Assembly: GCF_028551275.1 (NCBI RefSeq)
Contig: NZ_CP117028.1
Coordinates: forward strand, 26,000-89,999
DNA length: 64,000 nucleotides
Direction: 5' to 3'
Source of the DNA: Sphingomonas hankookensis
GTDB lineage: Bacteria > Pseudomonadota > Alphaproteobacteria > Sphingomonadales > Sphingomonadaceae
Positions 60,373-64,000 of the stretch are shown here, in pieces. The stretch's first letter is position 1, and every line of letters starts with the position of its first letter. The translations under genes and the position numbers were made by a program. The notes under the pieces were generated by a model, which was not told where the DNA came from, searched no databases, and saw nothing but the letters and a program-made list of their open reading frames with translations.

Positions 60373-63078
60373 ATGCGGCGGTTTGTAACAGCGTGCGGTG
60401 CGATGACACTGGCAGCGGCACTGGCCGGGGGCGCGATCCTCGCCGCGCCGGCGCCCTCCGCACCGACGCAGCGCACGCCGTCCGCCCATGTCGCCGGGCC
60501 GCTCCGCCTGACGCTCGACCCGGCCAGCCAGACGCTGCTGCACCTGTCGCCGACCAGCGAGCCGGGGTTCGATTTCGCGCCCGGCGACCGCGCGGCCGAG
60601 CGGCGGGGCGACGGCTATGCCCAGATCGGCGACCTGCACCTGCGGCTGCGCATGGCCGGCAGCGCGGGGGCGTGGCGCGATTTCTCCTCGGCCAGGCGGC
60701 GCGTACCGGTCCGCGCGCTTCCCGCCGGGGGCGAGGTGCTGGCCCGCGCCGACCTGACCCCGACGATGGGCGAGGGCATGCCGCTGTCGATCGAACGGGC
60801 ATGGCTGCGCCAGCGCGGAGGGCCGGTGCTGCGCTTCACGCTGCACAATCGCGGGACGGCACCGGTCGAGATCGGCGCGCTGGGCATGCCGATGGTGTTC
60901 GACAACATCATCACCGACCGCACGCTGGAACAGGCGCATGTCAAGGGCAGCTTCGTCGATCCCTATATCGGCAACGACGCCGGCTATCTGCAGGTCACCC
61001 GGCTGAACGGCAAGGGACCGGCGCTGCTGGTCCTGCCCGACGGGCGCACCCCGCTCGAACAATATCGCATCCTGCACGATGCGAAGGAGGCCGGCGCCGG
61101 CGACATCTTTACCGACCGCACCCCGCGCCGGCAGACGTTCGAGGGGTTCTACGACTGGATGGTCGCCAGCAGCGCGATGGCGGACAAGGGGCAGCCGTGG
61201 AACCCGGCCACCGGCTTCACCCTGGCCCCGGGCGAGCGGCGCAGCATCGGCGTCCGCTTCGTCACCGCGCCGTCGATCCGGGGGATCGAGGGCAGCTTGC
61301 AGGCGGCGGGCCGGCCGCTGGCGATCGGCCTGCCCGGCTATGTCGTGCCGACCGACAGCCCCGCCGACCTGTTCGTCCGATCGCCCCAGGCGGTGCGCGG
61401 GATCAGCGTCACCCCCGCCGATGCGCTGACGCTGACCGAGGTCGCCGGGCCGGCGGGGTGGCATCGCTGGCGGGTGACGGGCAAGGGATGGGGCCGAGCG
61501 CGGGTCGCGATCCGCTATGCCGATGGCAGCGTGCAGAGCGTGCATTATTATGTCACCAAGCCGCTGGCGCAGGTGTCGGCCGATCTGGGGCGGTTCGCGA
61601 CGACGCGGCAATGGTTCGACGATGCCAGCGACCCGTTCCGCCGCGCGCCGTCGATCCTGACCTATGACCGCGACGCCAACCGCATCGTCACGCAGGACAG
61701 CCGGGTGTGGATCGCGGGCATGAGCGACGAGGGCGGCGGCGGGTCGTGGGTCGCCGCGATCATGAAGCAGCTCGACCATCCCGAGCCGCAAGAGGTCGCG
61801 AAGCTGGAGCGGATGGTCGACGAGACGGTGCTGGGCAAGTTGCAGGTCCCCGGCGGCGGGGTGAAGAAGAGCCTGTTCTATTACGATCCCAAGGCGTTCG
61901 CCGGCTATTACGACAAGGGCATCGACTGGACGACCTGGGCGTCGTGGGACCGCAAGCAGGCCGACGATCCGGGCCGGTCGTATAATTACCCGCATGTCGC
62001 GATCGGCCATTGGGTGCTCTATCGCCTGGCGCGGCACCATGAAGGGCTGGTGAAGCGCCACGACTGGCGCTTCTACCTCGACCATGCCGCGCAGACGACG
62101 GTCGCGATGATGCGCGACGCGCCGCATTATGCGCAGTTCGGGCAGATGGAGGGCGAGGTGTTCCTCGAAATCCTGACCGACCTGCAGCGCGAGGGGATGA
62201 CCGCCAGGGCCGCCGAGATCGAGAAGCTGATGAAGGCGCGGGCCGATCACTGGCGCACGCTCGCCTATCCGTTCGGCAGCGAGATGGCGTGGGATTCGAC
62301 CGGCCAGCCCGAAGTCTATGCGTGGATGCGGCATTTCGGGCATGCGCGCGAGGCGGCGGTCACGCGCGAGGTGATCCTGGGCTATGACCCGACCGTGCCG
62401 CACTGGGGCTATAACGGCAATGCGCGGCGCTATTGGGATTTCCTGTACGGGGGCAAGGTCGCGCGGATCGAGCGGCAGATCCACCATTACGGATCGGCGC
62501 TGAACGCCGTGCCGCTGTTCGACGCGTTCCGCCGCGACCCCGCCGACCTGCACCTGCTGCGCGTCGCCTATGGCGGGTTCATGGGCGGGATCACCAATAT
62601 CGACCGCGACGGCTTTGCCTCCGCCGCGTTCCATTCCGAACCCGACATGATGCGCTGGGACGCGTATAGCGGCGATTACGGCATGGGCTATTTCGGCCAT
62701 GCCTATGCCGCCGCGACCTATCTGGTGCGCGATGCGACCTTCGGGTGGCTGGGGTTCGGCGGCGCGGTGACGGCGGGGCCCCAGGCCATCGAGATCGTGC
62801 CGCACGACGGCGCGCGGACCCGGCTGTTCGTGGCGCCGGCGGGGCAGTGGATCACGCTGGCGGCGGGCCGGATCGCGCGCGCCCGCTGGTATCCGGCCAC
62901 GCGCCGCATCGAGCTGACCCTCGACCCGGCCAGCGCGACCACGCCCGCCGCGCATCTGTCGGTCGAGGCACCGGCGGGCGGCGCACCCTATCGGATCGAT
63001 CGCGGCACGGTGGAGCGGGGCTTCACGACCATCGCGCTGTCGGGGGCGCCGACGACGGTGGTGCTGGCGGCGCGGTAG
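60373..63078 (+). CDS. DUF5695 family large secreted protein, probable glycosidase
   Basis: A 901-residue protein with a signal peptide (ACGAMTLAAALAGGAILAAP). It has an N-terminal beta-sandwich (residues 50-390) and a C-terminal helical barrel with many aromatic residues, for example GIDWTTWASWDRKQADDPGR, SEMAWDSTGQPEVYAWMRHF and NGNARRYWDFLYGG. I match it to DUF5695, whose layout is that of an (alpha/alpha)6 glycoside hydrolase. Substrate and reaction are unknown. It is divergent from the GH127 operon across 75 bases and probably takes part in the same polymer breakdown. Confidence 0.7.
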   Translation: MRRFVTACGAMTLAAALAGGAILAAPAPSAPTQRTPSAHVAGPLRLTLDPASQTLLHLSPTSEPGFDFAPGDRAAERRGDGYAQIGDLHLRLRMAGSAGAWRDFSSARRRVPVRALPAGGEVLARADLTPTMGEGMPLSIERAWLRQRGGPVLRFTLHNRGTAPVEIGALGMPMVFDNIITDRTLEQAHVKGSFVDPYIGNDAGYLQVTRLNGKGPALLVLPDGRTPLEQYRILHDAKEAGAGDIFTDRTPRRQTFEGFYDWMVASSAMADKGQPWNPATGFTLAPGERRSIGVRFVTAPSIRGIEGSLQAAGRPLAIGLPGYVVPTDSPADLFVRSPQAVRGISVTPADALTLTEVAGPAGWHRWRVTGKGWGRARVAIRYADGSVQSVHYYVTKPLAQVSADLGRFATTRQWFDDASDPFRRAPSILTYDRDANRIVTQDSRVWIAGMSDEGGGGSWVAAIMKQLDHPEPQEVAKLERMVDETVLGKLQVPGGGVKKSLFYYDPKAFAGYYDKGIDWTTWASWDRKQADDPGRSYNYPHVAIGHWVLYRLARHHEGLVKRHDWRFYLDHAAQTTVAMMRDAPHYAQFGQMEGEVFLEILTDLQREGMTARAAEIEKLMKARADHWRTLAYPFGSEMAWDSTGQPEVYAWMRHFGHAREAAVTREVILGYDPTVPHWGYNGNARRYWDFLYGGKVARIERQIHHYGSALNAVPLFDAFRRDPADLHLLRVAYGGFMGGITNIDRDGFASAAFHSEPDMMRWDAYSGDYGMGYFGHAYAAATYLVRDATFGWLGFGGAVTAGPQAIEIVPHDGARTRLFVAPAGQWITLAAGRIARARWYPATRRIELTLDPASATTPAAHLSVEAPAGGAPYRIDRGTVERGFTTIALSGAPTTVVLAAR

Positions 63079-63101
63079 GGGTGGTCCCTCGAGGCGTACC
63101 C

Positions 63102-63183
63102 GTCACCCCGGCGAAGGCTGGGGTCTGCCGGTCGTAGCGCAGGGCAGGAGCCGAGGGAGACCCCAGCTTTCGCTGGGGTGACG
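63102..63183. repeat. Class C palindromic repeat
   Basis: CACCCCGGCGAAGGCTGGGG and the facing CCCCAGCTTTCGCTGGGGTG then ACG, with a loop that differs from the two copies near copAB. The following 63184-63356 stretch has no recognisable gene. Confidence 0.88.
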
Positions 63184-63356
63184 GATGTTTTGACGCGTCG
63201 TTGAAAAACAAGGCTTTTTCGAAATAAGTTCACAAAGTTCACGCTCGCCACGGTTTCGCATGGTCTTGCGAGTGCTGCGCAATAGCGACCTTCGGTTCAA
63301 AGAGCGGCAGGGACTGTGGCAGGTCGCATCCTTGTAGGACAGGCCTTTCGTCCGGG

Positions 63357-64000
63357 CTACCGCGCGCCGCCCAGCGTCCTCAGGAAGAAGTCATATTCGC
63401 GGCGCTGGCCATAGGCGACGGGCCCGGTCGAACGGCCGGCGGCGTGTTCGCCATTGGGGATGACGAGCAGTTCGAAATCCTTGTCCGCGCGGATCAGCGC
63501 GTCGACCACCTGCATCGTCGAGGCGGGATCGACGTTCGAATCCTGTTCGCCGACCACCAGCAGCAATTTGCCGCGGAGCTTGTCGGCATGGACCACCCCC
63601 GACGCCGCGAGGTAGCTGGGGTTGACCGGCCATCCGAGCCATTGTTCGTTCCAGTCGACCTTGTCCATCCGGTTGTCGAAGCAGCCGGCGAACGCCACCC
63701 CCGCCTTGTACAATTCCGGGTGGAACAACAGCGCGTTCAGCGTGCTCTGCCCGCCGGCCGAGCCGCCATAGATGCCGACCCGCGACAGGTCGACGGCGCG
63801 GTCCTTCGCCGCCAGCGCGCGCATCCATGCGATGCGATCGGGAAAGCCGCTGTCGGCGAGGTTGCGCCACGCGACGTCGTGAAACGCCTTCGACCGGTTG
63901 GCGGTGCCCATACCGTCGATCATCACGACGATGAAGCCGAGATCGGCGATCTGCTGCATCCCCATCGCCTTGTCCCCGCCGGAAAAGGCGCCGAACGGCC
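63357..64000 (-). CDS. S9-family prolyl oligopeptidase-like peptidase, partial
   Basis: The C-terminal 213 residues of an alpha/beta-hydrolase peptidase, DPP4/prolyl oligopeptidase type. The nucleophile Ser is in [18 protein letters not shown], the Asp in [13 protein letters not shown] and the His in [10 protein letters not shown]. The frame stays open to the window edge, so the gene starts beyond 64000. Such enzymes cut after Pro or Ala, which fits the nearby DUF885 peptidase and GH127 enzyme. Confidence 0.88.
   Translation of the reverse strand, partial: PFGAFSGGDKAMGMQQIADLGFIVVMIDGMGTANRSKAFHDVAWRNLADSGFPDRIAWMRALAAKDRAVDLSRVGIYGGSAGGQSTLNALLFHPELYKAGVAFAGCFDNRMDKVDWNEQWLGWPVNPSYLAASGVVHADKLRGKLLLVVGEQDSNVDPASTMQVVDALIRADKDFELLVIPNGEHAAGRSTGPVAYGQRREYDFFLRTLGGAR

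Overview
The window reads as high-GC alphaproteobacterial DNA of the sphingomonad type (Sphingomonas or a close relative). The grounds are a blue-light LOV-LuxR regulator resembling Erythrobacter EL222, a large TonB-dependent receptor, a dense load of short dispersed palindromic repeats, and tightly overlapped ATGA/GTGA operons. A RepA-type initiator, iterons, a ParA/ParB pair and clustered 16-bp palindromes lie together at 5.5-10.8 kb. The window therefore most likely comes from a secondary replicon (megaplasmid or chromid) that carries ordinary metabolic genes. No rRNA, tRNA, CRISPR array or transposase was recognised.

Layout. 0-1.6 kb: 3' part of a fatty-acid desaturase and a PhnD-like binding protein. 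1.6-5.4 kb: a DUF4173 membrane protein, response regulator and histidine kinase operon. 5.4-11.5 kb: iteron origin, repA with an apparent frameshift, four candidate parS palindromes alternating with inverted repeats, parB, parA and a ParD/ParE-like toxin-antitoxin pair. 11.8-19.9 kb: a CsbD stress protein, a periplasmic aldehyde oxidoreductase (paoABC), a divergent flavin oxidoreductase/LOV-LuxR pair and small proteins. 20-24.3 kb: aldehyde dehydrogenase and katG. 24.3-28 kb: copAB (copB with an apparent frameshift) bracketed by direct copies of two repeat families. 28-31.9 kb: a stress operon with a PAS-LuxR regulator. 32-36 kb: beta-oxidation genes with a divergent MerR regulator. 36-40.4 kb: TonB-dependent receptor, DUF3800 protein and a small membrane protein. 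41-49.8 kb: a LacI-controlled sugar ABC importer with a GH130 phosphorylase and a DUF1861 protein. 49.9-55.1 kb: TolC, HlyD and an ABC protein with a degenerate ATPase domain, beside a LysR regulator. 55.2-64 kb: a DUF885 peptidase, an Ldh2-type reductase and a GH127 beta-L-arabinofuranosidase, a divergent DUF5695 protein, and a partial S9 peptidase.

How it works together. The replication and partition block plus the toxin-antitoxin pair would maintain the replicon. The second half is largely a plant-polymer scavenging region: outer-membrane uptake, an ABC importer with phosphorolysis of beta-mannosides, and a peptidase/arabinofuranosidase/imine-reductase set that could attack hydroxyproline-rich glycoproteins. 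LacI-type operators with a central CG lie before the receptor, the ABC operon and the GH127 operon, suggesting one shared regulon. Copper, peroxide and general stress genes fit life on plant surfaces.

Limits. All motif and repeat searches were done by eye, and family assignments come from recognised motifs rather than database searches. The frameshifts in repA and copB may be sequencing errors, because both lie in C-rich tracts.
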